Shown: positions 19,042 through 28,137 of the stretch, one piece after another | How the letters are laid out: each line of letters opens with the position of its first letter | Position numbering within the stretch: position 1 is the stretch's first letter | Source of the DNA: Paraliobacillus sp. PM-2 | GTDB taxonomy: Bacteria > Bacillota > Bacilli > Bacillales > Amphibacillaceae | Assembly: GCF_001368815.1 (NCBI RefSeq) | Contig: NZ_CTEI01000002.1 | Location: 671,560 to 735,559 of the forward strand | Length of the DNA: 64,000 nt | Reading direction: 5' to 3' | Made by a program: the position numbers and the translations under genes | Notes under the pieces: model-generated | What the model saw: the letters and a program-made list of their open reading frames with translations, nothing else | Told to the model about the DNA's origin: nothing | The model's database searches: none

Positions 19042-19856
19042 TCTTGTTCCTCCATTCGTATAATAAAATCATTAACTATTGTATCAAATTTTTCCCTTTG
19101 TTCCACATGAACTGCATGTCCCGCATTAGAGACCATTGCTAACTCGGCATGCTGACACTGTTGTTTCATTTCATTTGCAAGGATAACAAATTTTTCATCT
19201 AATTCTCCAACAATTAAAAGTATTGGTTTAGCTACAGTTGCTAATTTATCCCACCAAGAAGGCTGTACCCCAGTACCCATACCTCGTAATGAGGCAGCTA
19301 AACCAGATGCTGATTGAGAAAGACGTTCATTCCTTATTCGATCTCGCACGGTTGTTGTCAATTTCTTTTGAGAAGAGAACAACGGTAGATCCTCCCAATA
19401 ATCAACAAATGATACTACACCTTCTGTTTCTACTCGTTCAGCTAATGCCTCATCTTTTGTTTGCCGAGCCAATTGTTCATCAGGCGAATCTAATCCAGGA
19501 GAAGCACTTTCTAAAGTAAGCGTACGTACGCGACTTGGATGAAGAATAGTAAAGGAGAGCGCGGCACGTCCTCCCATCGAATAACCAACAAGATGTACTT
19601 GATCAATCTGTAACTGATCAAGTACACATCCAAGGTCATCACAAAACATTTCCATCCTCATTGGCTGATGCATTTTCGATTTACCATGACCAGGTAAATC
19701 GAGAGAAACACACCAATGGCTCCTAGCTAACATGGCAATTATCTGCTCCCATGTTTTGTTTGTACCAGTAAAACCATGTAAGAAAACAATTGGAATGCCT
19801 CTTTGTTCTCCAAACGTTTCTACCCAATACTTACAATTAGTTGTTTTTAGATACAC
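19038..19856 (-). CDS. menH: 2-Succinyl-6-hydroxy-2,4-cyclohexadiene-1-carboxylate synthase
   Basis: An alpha/beta hydrolase of 272 residues in the MenH position of the operon. The HGFTG oxyanion loop is near residue 25, the nucleophile elbow GYSMGG near residue 91, and the catalytic His in [11 protein letters not shown] near residue 248. It eliminates pyruvate from the MenD product. The start is GTG at 19856, inside the last codons of menD (20-base overlap), which implies coupled translation. Confidence 0.9.
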   Translation of the reverse strand: MYLKTTNCKYWVETFGEQRGIPIVFLHGFTGTNKTWEQIIAMLARSHWCVSLDLPGHGKSKMHQPMRMEMFCDDLGCVLDQLQIDQVHLVGYSMGGRAALSFTILHPSRVRTLTLESASPGLDSPDEQLARQTKDEALAERVETEGVVSFVDYWEDLPLFSSQKKLTTTVRDRIRNERLSQSASGLAASLRGMGTGVQPSWWDKLATVAKPILLIVGELDEKFVILANEMKQQCQHAELAMVSNAGHAVHVEQREKFDTIVNDFIIRMEEQE

Positions 19857-21588
19857 TTATCTCATCCTCTATACGCGATGTAATTTTCCTCCATTTACTT
19901 TCATGCGAGATTGCGTTTTCTTCACGAACTGTCTTTAATTCAATCACTGAAAGACCTGCGCGCTGATAACTCTTTTTCAAGGCTTCTGTATATTGATCCC
20001 AATTGGTTGGATTTGAATAGTGTCCTTCATATAACTTTACAATATATGCTAAATCAATGTCTAACGGGGTACCAAATAATGCTTCAAAGTGTGGTGCCTG
20101 TTGTTTTGCTTGTGGTAAAAAGGAAAAAATCCCCCCACCATTATTATTTATTAAAACAATTGTTATATCTAAATGATAGTGTTTTGCCATTAGCAAACCA
20201 TTTTGATCATGGAAAAACGATAAGTCACCAATAAATAATGTAACTCTTTTACTTGCTGTAGCAGCACCTAATGCACTAGAAACTACCCCATCAATACCAT
20301 TCGCTCCTCGATTACCTAACATACGGATCACCTTATCAGTTGAAAACCAAAAAGTATCTACATCTCGAATAGCCATACTATTTCCGATAAACAATGTACT
20401 TTCATTTGGGATTTGTTCAGCTAATTCTACAACCGCATATCCTTCTGTTAGCACTTGTGTCTCTGGCTCTTTTAGAACTTCGATCGCATACTGATTCCAT
20501 TGTTTCCAACGAGGTAGCCAGTTCTCATCAAAGGATGGTAAAGGGAAATCAAGCAAACCAGCGCACAACAATCCAGGATCCGTATAGAGCATCGTTGTAA
20601 CATGTCCTACAGGCTCACGAAATCCATCGTCTTCTTCTATTATATAATGATCAATGTCCCCATGCTCCCTTAACCATAGCATATACGACTTAGAAACAGG
20701 CATCGCACCAAACCGTATGATAAAATCAGGGCGAACATTTTTACGTATTTTTGGATCTTTTAAGATAGCATCATAACTTTCCACCACACTATGACTTGCT
20801 TTTCCTTGACGCAATTGGGAAAGCGGATCAGCGAAAATAGGGAGTTTCCATGCTTCAGCAAGGGCAAGAATTTCAGATTGTGCTTGTTGACTTTCCATCG
20901 GGCCACATACAATAATTCCACTCTTATGTGCTTGTAATTGATGATACAGCTGTTCTAATTGGTTAGTTGAAAGTTGCTTACTTCCTTGCTCTACATCTAG
21001 TTGTTTACGATTTTCTTTCTCTTCCCATAAGCCAGAAAGAGAAAAGTCAGGAACAAGTGGTTCACGAAAAGGGAAGTTTAGATGTACCACACCCTTATTC
21101 ATTGCATTTGTCACATGTAATGCTCTAGCAGCTATGGAACGAATATAAGAAAAACTTTGTTGTGTCGCTTCAGGTAATAATACTTCTTGAAACCATTTAA
21201 CATATTCTCCATACAAACGGAGTTGATTAATAGATTGTGGTGCGCCAACATCTCGTAATTCATGTGGACGATCAGCTGTAAGTACTAGTAAAGGAACTCG
21301 GCTGTAATAAGCCTCAATAACTGCAGGATAATAATTTGCAGCCGCTGTTCCTGACGTACAAACAAGCGCGACAGGACAATCGATTTGTTTAGCCATGCCA
21401 AGTGCAAAAAAACTTGCAGAGCGCTCGTCCATATTTACCCAAGTCTGAATCTTAGGGTGTTGTGCAAAGGTCATAGCTAATGGCGTAGAGCGTGATCCTG
21501 GTGAAATAATCACATGATTCAGTCCATTTTGAGCTAATTCATCAACAAACTGTGCAACATATCTTGATAATTTTTCCGTGTCATTCAT
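19837..21588 (-). CDS. menD: SEPHCHC synthase (MenD)
   Basis: A thiamine-diphosphate enzyme of 583 residues that condenses isochorismate with 2-oxoglutarate. It has the MenD N-terminus (HVIISPGSRSTPLA near residue 25) and the catalytic-glutamate region ALVCTSGTAAANYYPAVIEA. The ThDP/metal-binding segment FIGDLSFFHDQNGLL is near residue 445. Its ATG overlaps the menF stop by four bases. Confidence 0.95.
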   Translation of the reverse strand: MNDTEKLSRYVAQFVDELAQNGLNHVIISPGSRSTPLAMTFAQHPKIQTWVNMDERSASFFALGMAKQIDCPVALVCTSGTAAANYYPAVIEAYYSRVPLLVLTADRPHELRDVGAPQSINQLRLYGEYVKWFQEVLLPEATQQSFSYIRSIAARALHVTNAMNKGVVHLNFPFREPLVPDFSLSGLWEEKENRKQLDVEQGSKQLSTNQLEQLYHQLQAHKSGIIVCGPMESQQAQSEILALAEAWKLPIFADPLSQLRQGKASHSVVESYDAILKDPKIRKNVRPDFIIRFGAMPVSKSYMLWLREHGDIDHYIIEEDDGFREPVGHVTTMLYTDPGLLCAGLLDFPLPSFDENWLPRWKQWNQYAIEVLKEPETQVLTEGYAVVELAEQIPNESTLFIGNSMAIRDVDTFWFSTDKVIRMLGNRGANGIDGVVSSALGAATASKRVTLFIGDLSFFHDQNGLLMAKHYHLDITIVLINNNGGGIFSFLPQAKQQAPHFEALFGTPLDIDLAYIVKLYEGHYSNPTNWDQYTEALKKSYQRAGLSVIELKTVREENAISHESKWRKITSRIEDEISVSKNN

Positions 21589-22979
21589 TCATTATCGACC
21601 CCTAACGCATCCAACATGGGAGCAAACTTTATCAATGTCTCCTCATACTCATCAACTGGGGAAGACTCTTTTACTACGCCACAACCTGCAAACAAAGTTG
21701 CTCTTTTATTTCTAATTAATCCAGATCTTATCGCAACTGCAAACTCACCGTTCTGATACGTGTCGAACCAGCCAATCGGTGCCCCATACCAACCACGTTC
21801 GATGGGTTCAAAAGCTTGAATAAATGCCATAGACGCCTCTCGAGGTAATCCACCTAATGCCGGCGTAGGATGTAGACATTTTACAATATCTAAAATAGTA
21901 TAGTTACTTTTTAACTTAGCAGTTACCGGTGTATATAAATGCTGTAAACTTTCCAACGGATAGATAATAGGTTTATCTGGTATAGCAACAGCTGTACAAG
22001 CATTAGATACAGCTTCTTTTATCATTTGCACAACATAATCATGCTCTTCCCTGTTTTTATGATCATCCAATAAATTAGTAGCAATACGCTGATCTTCTGC
22101 TAGGGTTTTTCCTCTAGGAGCGGTTCCTGCTAAACATGCTGAAAATAGCTGTTCTTGTTCAACACGCACAAGACGTTCTGGTGTCGCACCAATAAAACAA
22201 GATTCCTCTTGTTCATAGGCAAAAACGAAACTAGATGACTGTGTCTCCACTAATTGTTGTAATGCTAATGTAATAATAGGCTTGGATTGGAAATAAATAT
22301 CCATCTCCCTTGCCAATACAATTTTTGCCGCTTTTCCTTGTTTAATTTTGTTTGTTGCTTTTTGTACAAGTTCCATCCAGTGCGAAGGATCCTTTTCTTC
22401 TTTTCTATCCATTAATGCTTGCGTTTGATCTAAGAGTAGAGCAGATAATAATTCATCTGTATCTTTTTCTACTTGCTCATATAATTCATCCATTTGATCA
22501 TTCGGATGAAGTATTAAATTAATGGTTAAATAATACGCATCTTTATTACGTACCACTAAATAGGTTGGAATTCTAAATTGACTTCCATTAAAGTCCTTCC
22601 AAACTTCCTTTAATTGCTCCTGTGAATCAAAAGGAAATCCGCCAAACGCAACAGGACCTGTGCCCGGCTGTATATACTCATTATAAATAATTGCTTTATT
22701 TATTATTTCTTTCCATTGTTTTTCAACTTGATCATACACATCATCTGTAGCTTGAAAAGAAAGGCTTTCCCCAACGCCAACTAAATAAAAATCCTCAGCA
22801 ACACTAGACCAAAAGAATCGATTGTTTCCTACATCTTTGGCGCGTTCAAAAACAACCAAAGGATTTACAGGATCTATTCTTTCTGTAACACTGATAAGTC
22901 GTGTCGTTGTATCTTCTCTTACTGTTTGATATGCTTCATTCAGTAGTATTTTAAATGTTTTTTCTTTTAATTCGATCAT
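21585..22979 (-). CDS. menF: Isochorismate synthase
   Basis: A chorismate-utilising enzyme of about 464 residues that starts the menaquinone branch. Typical signatures are FIGATPERLVRV, the long EHDYVVQMIKEAV helix, HPTPALGGLPREAS and the C-terminal RSGLIRNKRATLFAGCGVV. TTG and ATG codons lie in tandem (22985, 22982, 22979); GGAGGG is best spaced for the ATG at 22979. It is the first gene of menF-D-H-B-E. The name entC or dhbC is excluded by context. Confidence 0.93.
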   Translation of the reverse strand: MIELKEKTFKILLNEAYQTVREDTTTRLISVTERIDPVNPLVVFERAKDVGNNRFFWSSVAEDFYLVGVGESLSFQATDDVYDQVEKQWKEIINKAIIYNEYIQPGTGPVAFGGFPFDSQEQLKEVWKDFNGSQFRIPTYLVVRNKDAYYLTINLILHPNDQMDELYEQVEKDTDELLSALLLDQTQALMDRKEEKDPSHWMELVQKATNKIKQGKAAKIVLAREMDIYFQSKPIITLALQQLVETQSSSFVFAYEQEESCFIGATPERLVRVEQEQLFSACLAGTAPRGKTLAEDQRIATNLLDDHKNREEHDYVVQMIKEAVSNACTAVAIPDKPIIYPLESLQHLYTPVTAKLKSNYTILDIVKCLHPTPALGGLPREASMAFIQAFEPIERGWYGAPIGWFDTYQNGEFAVAIRSGLIRNKRATLFAGCGVVKESSPVDEYEETLIKFAPMLDALGVDNE

Positions 22980-22985
22980 CATCAA

Positions 22986-23390
22986 CCCTCCGAAAATGAT
23001 AGGGGTTATTTAACTATATATTATCTTTCTATTCACTAATTGTATTAACTTAAAACCTTCCCCAATTATATATTCTATTCTCTTTTTCAAGGTTTCTCAA
23101 CAATCATGTTTATAAACATGTAAGACGAACTTATTAACGTACAATATTTCACAGAAATACAGTGATTGGTTGCACATGATAGTATATTTCAATAGAACGA
23201 CAGGTAATATATTACAAACTTAAAATGTGTCAATTTGTTGACATGCTTACCTTCGTTCACTAAACTTATAATGATGTGAGCAAGTAATGTAACTTTATAA
23301 AGTATCGTTCATTTCATGTTACAATAAAAGAGCAGAACTTACATTATTTTTTATATAAATAAAGGGTTTATACGATAGTTAGGAGAGAGT
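22986..23390. other. Divergent intergenic region between menF and menA
   Basis: About 400 AT-rich bases that must hold the two divergent men promoters. TTGACA at about 23238 and TATAAT at about 23270 are 23 bases apart, too far for one promoter. No coding frame and no recognised riboswitch seen. Confidence 0.5.
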
Positions 23391-24344
23391 ATGACAATGC
23401 AGCCATTAGAAGATAAAACAATACAATCCACATTAAATGAAAAACCTGGTTTTCATATTTGGTGGCGCCTTTTAAGACCACATACATTAACAGCTTCTTT
23501 TGTGCCGGTCTTTATTGGTACTATGCTTGCCATATTAGATGGTTCTATTCATTTTTTATTATTTATCGTTATGCTTGTCGCTGCCATGCTTATTCAAGCA
23601 GCAACAAATATGTTCAATGAATACTATGATTATGTCAGAGGCTTAGATAATGAAAATTCTGTTGGAATAGGCGGAACGATTGTACGCGATGGCATTCCTG
23701 CTAAAAAAGTTTTGCGTTTAGCTAATATCTTTTTCTTATTAGCTATGTTATTAGGGGTATATATTTGTTTACAATCAAATTGGTGGGTAATGGCTGTTGG
23801 GCTTGTTTGCATGCTATTTGGATACTTATACACCGGAGGGCCATACCCCATTGCTTCTACCCCTTTGGGCGAATTAGTATCTGGTTTTTTTATGGGAACC
23901 ATGTTAATTGGAATAAGTTATTATGTACAAACGATGATGATCGCTAGTGATATGATACTCATATCTATTCCGGTAGCCATTTTTATTGGAATGATTTTGT
24001 TAGCTAATAACATTCGTGACTTAGACAATGATAAAGAAAACGGAAGAAAAACAATTGCGGTTTTACTAGGTCAAAATAAAGCAATAACATTATTAGCGAC
24101 TTGCTTTATTGTTAGTTATGGACTAACTGTTATATTTATTATTTCTGGCATTTTACCTATCTGGTCAATCATTGCACTATTAAGTGGGAAGAAAGCCAAG
24201 CAAGCAGTTGATGCATTCCGTGGCAAGAAAACAAATATTGAAAAAATCCCAGCCATGGTCGCTACTGCACAAACAAATACGATATATGGTGCATTACTTG
24301 GTCTTTCACTACTCATACAAATTTTCATTCCTTTCTCACTGTAA
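23391..24344 (+). CDS. menA: 1,4-Dihydroxy-2-naphthoate polyprenyltransferase
   Basis: A UbiA-family membrane prenyltransferase of 317 residues with eight or nine hydrophobic segments. It attaches the polyprenyl tail to dihydroxynaphthoate. The two aspartate-rich motifs are visible: NMFNEYYDYVRGLD near residue 70 and NNIRDLDNDKENGRKT near residue 205. The ATG at 23391 follows AGGAGAG. It is divergent from menF and followed by a menI-like gene. Confidence 0.94.
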   Translation: MTMQPLEDKTIQSTLNEKPGFHIWWRLLRPHTLTASFVPVFIGTMLAILDGSIHFLLFIVMLVAAMLIQAATNMFNEYYDYVRGLDNENSVGIGGTIVRDGIPAKKVLRLANIFFLLAMLLGVYICLQSNWWVMAVGLVCMLFGYLYTGGPYPIASTPLGELVSGFFMGTMLIGISYYVQTMMIASDMILISIPVAIFIGMILLANNIRDLDNDKENGRKTIAVLLGQNKAITLLATCFIVSYGLTVIFIISGILPIWSIIALLSGKKAKQAVDAFRGKKTNIEKIPAMVATAQTNTIYGALLGLSLLIQIFIPFSL

Positions 24345-24414
24345 ATATATTCAATTATTATTTCAGCAAGGACAGCTATTGTTGTTCTTGCTGTTATTAT
24401 TAGGAGGTCAATAC

Positions 24415-24801
24415 ATGAATTTCAACGATACACTCATGGGACATTTAGGTATGGAGTTAGTAACAAATCAGCCTAATTTAATTGAAATGAAAATGCCTGT
24501 GAATGATAAAACAAAACAACCAATGGGATTTCTACACGGTGGAGCAAATGTTGCTTTAGCTGAATCTGCTGCAAGTATCGGTGCATTAGCGAATATTGAT
24601 GTGACAAAACAACTTGTATTTGGATTAGAAATAAATGCAAATCATATAAAAAGTAAGCGCGATGGGTGGGTGCTGGCTCAGGCCACGCCAAAACATATTG
24701 GAAAAACAACAATGGTTTGGCAAGTAGATATTGTTGATGAAGCGAAACAGCTTATTTCCACTGCTCGATGCACACTCAAAGTAACGGAAAAGAAGATATA
24801 A
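24415..24801 (+). CDS. menI: Hotdog-fold acyl-CoA thioesterase, probable DHNA-CoA thioesterase (MenI)
   Basis: A 128-residue PaaI/YdiI-type hotdog thioesterase. The motif GFLHGGANVALAESAAS (about residues 38-54) carries the conserved HGG and catalytic glutamate. The reading frame is open far upstream, but the start is the ATG at 24415, with AGGAGG at 24402-24407. E. coli YdiI of this family hydrolyses DHNA-CoA, the step between MenB and MenA, and this gene follows menA directly. The assignment to MenI is inference from family plus position. Confidence 0.75.
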   Translation: MNFNDTLMGHLGMELVTNQPNLIEMKMPVNDKTKQPMGFLHGGANVALAESAASIGALANIDVTKQLVFGLEINANHIKSKRDGWVLAQATPKHIGKTTMVWQVDIVDEAKQLISTARCTLKVTEKKI

Positions 24802-24804
24802 AAT

Positions 24805-24844
24805 AAAAGGTTTGCCCGATCACAATGAACAAGCAAACCTTTTT
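24805..24844. terminator. Bidirectional terminator between menI and ribU
   Basis: AAAAGGTTTGC and GCAAACCTTTT form a stem with A- and T-runs on either side, between two convergent genes. Confidence 0.88.
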
Positions 24845-24863
24845 TATATTCTATAACATTTAA

Positions 24864-25436
24864 TTAACGAAATGAAATGCTTTTTTGATCAATCCATGGT
24901 TTTAATTTAACAAATAGTGGGACAAATAAAGCAGTCAAAATAACGCCTTTAATAAGATTAAATGGTAATACTCCACCTAAAACAGTAGCAAATTTCACTC
25001 CACTACTCATCGTTTCCCATCCCATAAACCAACTATATGCAGGTAAAATCACAAGATAATTTAATACACTCATTCCAAGCGCCATCACAACGGTACCAGT
25101 AACAAGACCAGAAATAATACTTTTCTTACCTTTCAATTTATGGTAAAGAAATGCTACTGGATAAATAAACATTGTTCCAGCAATAAAGTTAGCTACAACG
25201 CCAATAGGATCACCTGCACCTGTATAAAGCAAGTAAAGTAAGTTTTTAATTGCCTCTACTAAGATCCCTGCCACCGGTGTGAATAACAAACCAGCGATTA
25301 GAGCTGGAACTTCACTAAAGTCAATTTTTAAATATGGTGGTAAGAATGGTATTGGGAAGTTGACAAAAAGCAAAACCATAGAAATTGTGCCTAATAATGC
25401 GATAATAATTAATTTTAATAAACGTGATGATTGCAT
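24864..25436 (-). CDS. ribU: Riboflavin ECF transporter substrate-specific component RibU
   Basis: A 190-residue S component of an energy-coupling-factor transporter with five or six membrane segments. The family motif region near residue 36 (KIDFSEVPALIAGLLFTPVAG) and the GAGDPIGVVANFIAGT loop are typical of RibU/YpaA. It imports riboflavin with the shared EcfA-EcfT module, which is not in the window. The ATG at 25436 follows AAGGAGGA. An FMN riboswitch controls it. Confidence 0.93.
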   Translation of the reverse strand: MQSSRLLKLIIIALLGTISMVLLFVNFPIPFLPPYLKIDFSEVPALIAGLLFTPVAGILVEAIKNLLYLLYTGAGDPIGVVANFIAGTMFIYPVAFLYHKLKGKKSIISGLVTGTVVMALGMSVLNYLVILPAYSWFMGWETMSSGVKFATVLGGVLPFNLIKGVILTALFVPLFVKLKPWIDQKSISFR

Positions 25437-25512
25437 AGCAATCTTCCTCCTTCATCTTTATCGATTCCACTCTTACTTTTGATGAAGGGAGAGCAACTAT
25501 CTTTCCTAACAA

Positions 25513-25552
25513 AATAAAAACTCTAAAACCACTCGTGGGGGCTTTAGAGTTT
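25513..25552 (-). terminator. Regulated terminator downstream of the FMN riboswitch
   Basis: On the minus strand AAACTCTAAA and TTTAGAGTTT pair and are followed by TTTTATTTTG, between aptamer and ribU. This is the expression platform. Confidence 0.85.
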
Positions 25553-25598
25553 ACATGTATTAGGAAATAAAGGCATAATAAATATACCTTTTTGCTCC

Positions 25599-25730
25599 GT
25601 ATCTTCTCCCATCCAGACTTTAACTGTCGGCTCTGGACTCTCACCAGATCCACCGCAACATGCGGGTCACGGACTTCAAGCAAATTGCTTGTTACCGTCG
25701 GTCGGGAATTACACCCTGCCCCGAAGATAG
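25599..25730 (-). promoter_or_regulatory. FMN riboswitch (RFN element)
   Basis: The minus strand carries the conserved RFN core, starting ATCTTCGGGGCAGGGTG, continuing AATTCCCGACCG and ending near CTGGATGGGAGAAGAT. The first and last segments pair as P1 (25601-25606 with 25723-25728). It should shut off ribU when FMN is plentiful. Confidence 0.96.
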
Positions 25731-25830
25731 AATCGATATTTAATTTAAAACTATTATACAATGAAACATAATCTTTGTGAAGTACCTTACATGTGTAATT
25801 TATCACAAATTTGTGACGTTCTATATTTGA

Positions 25831-26889
25831 CTAATCTTCAAGTGGATTCAAACTCTCGTCACCAGTCATGGAAGCAATCATTTCTACTAATAATTCAATT
25901 TCTTCATCTATGTCTTTTATACTTGCTGTCTCAACTGGAGAGTGCATATAACGTAATGGCAATGAAACTAGACTGACAGGAACGCCTTTTCCTGTTAAGC
26001 GCATCTTATCCGCATCTGTTCCAGTCATTCTTGGTGTTAATTCATATTGTACTTTCATATTTAAACGTTTGGCTGTATCTTCTAATAGTTTATTTATTTT
26101 TCGATTAATTGGTGCCCCTTTTGCTAAAACTGGACCGCCATCTAGTTTTACATCTCCATGTTTTTTCTTATTGACACTCGGATAATCCGTTGCAAACGTT
26201 ACATCACATGCAAGGGCCATCGTTGGTTCAATACCAGCAGCAGCAAAATAGGCACCACCCATGTTTGTTTCTTCATTTACTGTGCTTGCTGCATACACCC
26301 CTACATTTATTTCCTTCTCGGAAAGTCTCCGAAGTACTTCAGCGACAATAAACGCACCGGTCCGATTATCCAATCCGCGTCCAGACACATAACGGTCCAT
26401 TAAAATTTCTGGTTCTCGCTTATAAACTGCTAAATCACCAATTTGCACAAATTTCTCTATTTCTTCTTTTGAATTCGCACCACAATCAATAAACAGATCT
26501 TCTAACTCAAAATCACCTTTGATTCCACCATGATGCTGTGCATTCACACCGATAACTCCAGTAATTGTCTTGCCATAACCAAGAATGGTAACTTTCATTC
26601 CAATAGCTGCTTTTGGATTTATTCCACCCATTTTTTCAACGAATAGATAACCTTGTTCATCTATTCGATTTATAATGAGTGCAATTTCATCACAATGACC
26701 TGCTAATAAAATTTTAAAAGGTGCTTCTTTATTTAAAACACCGATAGCGTTTCCTGCATTGTCAGTAATAATCTCATCAGCAAAAGATTGTACATCTTTT
26801 ATCCACTTTTTTTGAATTTCCATCTCATAACTTGATGGTGAAGGGGTTTGCAATAGTTCTAATAAAAATGCTTGTCGCTTTGTTTCCAT
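25831..26889 (-). CDS. M42-family aminopeptidase
   Basis: A 352-residue cytoplasmic metallopeptidase of the M42 (glutamyl aminopeptidase / endoglucanase-like) family, relatives being B. subtilis YsdC and YtoP. The metal ligands are visible in order: LAGHCDEIALI (near residue 65), SGRGLDNRTGA (residue 170), STVNEETNMGGA (residue 207), CDVTFATDYP (residue 229) and LRYMHSPVE (residue 317). It should form a dodecameric aminopeptidase degrading peptides. ATG at 26889 with AGGAGG upstream. Which paralogue it is cannot be decided here. Confidence 0.88.
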   Translation of the reverse strand: METKRQAFLLELLQTPSPSSYEMEIQKKWIKDVQSFADEIITDNAGNAIGVLNKEAPFKILLAGHCDEIALIINRIDEQGYLFVEKMGGINPKAAIGMKVTILGYGKTITGVIGVNAQHHGGIKGDFELEDLFIDCGANSKEEIEKFVQIGDLAVYKREPEILMDRYVSGRGLDNRTGAFIVAEVLRRLSEKEINVGVYAASTVNEETNMGGAYFAAAGIEPTMALACDVTFATDYPSVNKKKHGDVKLDGGPVLAKGAPINRKINKLLEDTAKRLNMKVQYELTPRMTGTDADKMRLTGKGVPVSLVSLPLRYMHSPVETASIKDIDEEIELLVEMIASMTGDESLNPLED

Positions 26890-27089
26890 TATGTATGACC
26901 TCCTAAATAGTCTATTAACATCATATCAAATTTTCCGGCAATACTACATGTAAGAAGTACCATATAAAGTTTTTTCTAGTAGCTTATACCTCACAGTTCT
27001 TGACATGAGTCAACATAAAACCCTAAAAACATAAACATTTTGTGTGAACGAATGATCTTCCTAATTAATTAAACAAGGAGAGAGAATAC

Positions 27090-28091
27090 ATGTACTTATA
27101 TAAGTTTATGACATTTTATTTTCGGTTACCAGTTTTCATTCGCCTACTCTTAACGGTAAGTATCTTAATGTTTCTATTTGGATTTATCATTCATTTAATA
27201 GAACCTGCTCATTTCCCAAGTGTATTTGAAGGTATCTGGTGGGCATTTGTCACTGGATCGACAGTTGGTTATGGTGATTTTGTCCCTTTAAGTCCTCTTG
27301 GAAAAGTAATTGGCATTTTATTAATTTTAGCAGGTGGAGGACTGGTTACTTTTTATATGGCAACTGTTTCGTCCGCTACGATTAAACGAGAAGAAGAAAT
27401 GGCTAAAGGAAATACAGCTTTTAAAGGTAAAAATCACATTATTTTTATTGGGTGGAACGAGCGAACACGTCAGCTATTAGACATGATGCAAACCTATCAC
27501 AAGAAAGAGCCGTTTGTATTAATTGATCATTCTTTAAAACAATTCTCTCATAAAGAACATGCTTGTCATTTTGTTCGAGGAGATCCAACTTCTGATGAGA
27601 CCTTACAAAAAGCTAATATTAAAAACGCAGCTTATGCAATTATTACTGCTGACCCTGCAAAAAAAGAGCAACAGGCAGACCAAACAAGTATTTTAACAAC
27701 AGTTGCAATAAAAGGAAATAACCCTGATATTCATGTCGTAACAGAAATTTTAACAAAAGAACAGGTTTCGAATGCGAAAAGGGCAGGAGCTACGACAGTC
27801 ATTCGATCCAATGATTTCATGGGAACACTTTTTTTCCAAGAAATTTTTCGTGTTTCCACCGAAGAGCCATTTGAATTCTTATTACAAATCCTTGCAACAC
27901 AACAGTTCTCTTCCATTAAGATACCTACAAATCTGGTTGGACAAACATTTTTAGAAGCGTCTACTTCTTATGTTTCAGCAGAGCGTTTGTTAATAGGCAT
28001 TATCAGACAAGATGACATAATGATTAATCCATCCTTTCATACTCACTTAGAAAAAGACGATCAGTTACTTTTGTTGAATCCAATGTCGTAA
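27090..28091 (+). CDS. yugO: Potassium channel protein with RCK domain (YugO)
   Basis: A 333-residue MthK-type channel. Two membrane helices (residues 15-35 and 68-90) flank a pore helix and the selectivity filter TVGYGD at residues 58-63. A TrkA-N (RCK) domain starts near residue 110 (IIFIGWNERTRQLLD) and a TrkA-C domain covers about residues 255-333. In B. subtilis YugO carries K+ efflux needed for biofilm formation and electrical signalling. The gene is convergent with pgi, as in B. subtilis; yugN and yugM are missing. Confidence 0.92.
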   Translation: MYLYKFMTFYFRLPVFIRLLLTVSILMFLFGFIIHLIEPAHFPSVFEGIWWAFVTGSTVGYGDFVPLSPLGKVIGILLILAGGGLVTFYMATVSSATIKREEEMAKGNTAFKGKNHIIFIGWNERTRQLLDMMQTYHKKEPFVLIDHSLKQFSHKEHACHFVRGDPTSDETLQKANIKNAAYAIITADPAKKEQQADQTSILTTVAIKGNNPDIHVVTEILTKEQVSNAKRAGATTVIRSNDFMGTLFFQEIFRVSTEEPFEFLLQILATQQFSSIKIPTNLVGQTFLEASTSYVSAERLLIGIIRQDDIMINPSFHTHLEKDDQLLLLNPMS

Positions 28092-28099
28092 TCAGGAAG

Positions 28100-28133
28100 A
28101 AAGAAGGTACTCTAATAAAAGAGTACCTTCTTT
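28100..28133. terminator. Bidirectional terminator between yugO and pgi
   Basis: AAAGAAGGTACTCT and AGAGTACCTTCTTT form a perfect stem between two convergent stop codons. Confidence 0.9.
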
Positions 28134-28137
28134 GTAT

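Noticed and set aside
24184..24414. Upstream extension of the menI frame (total 205 codons).
   Set aside because: The extension lies mostly inside menA in another frame, and the AGGAGG site points to the ATG at 24415.
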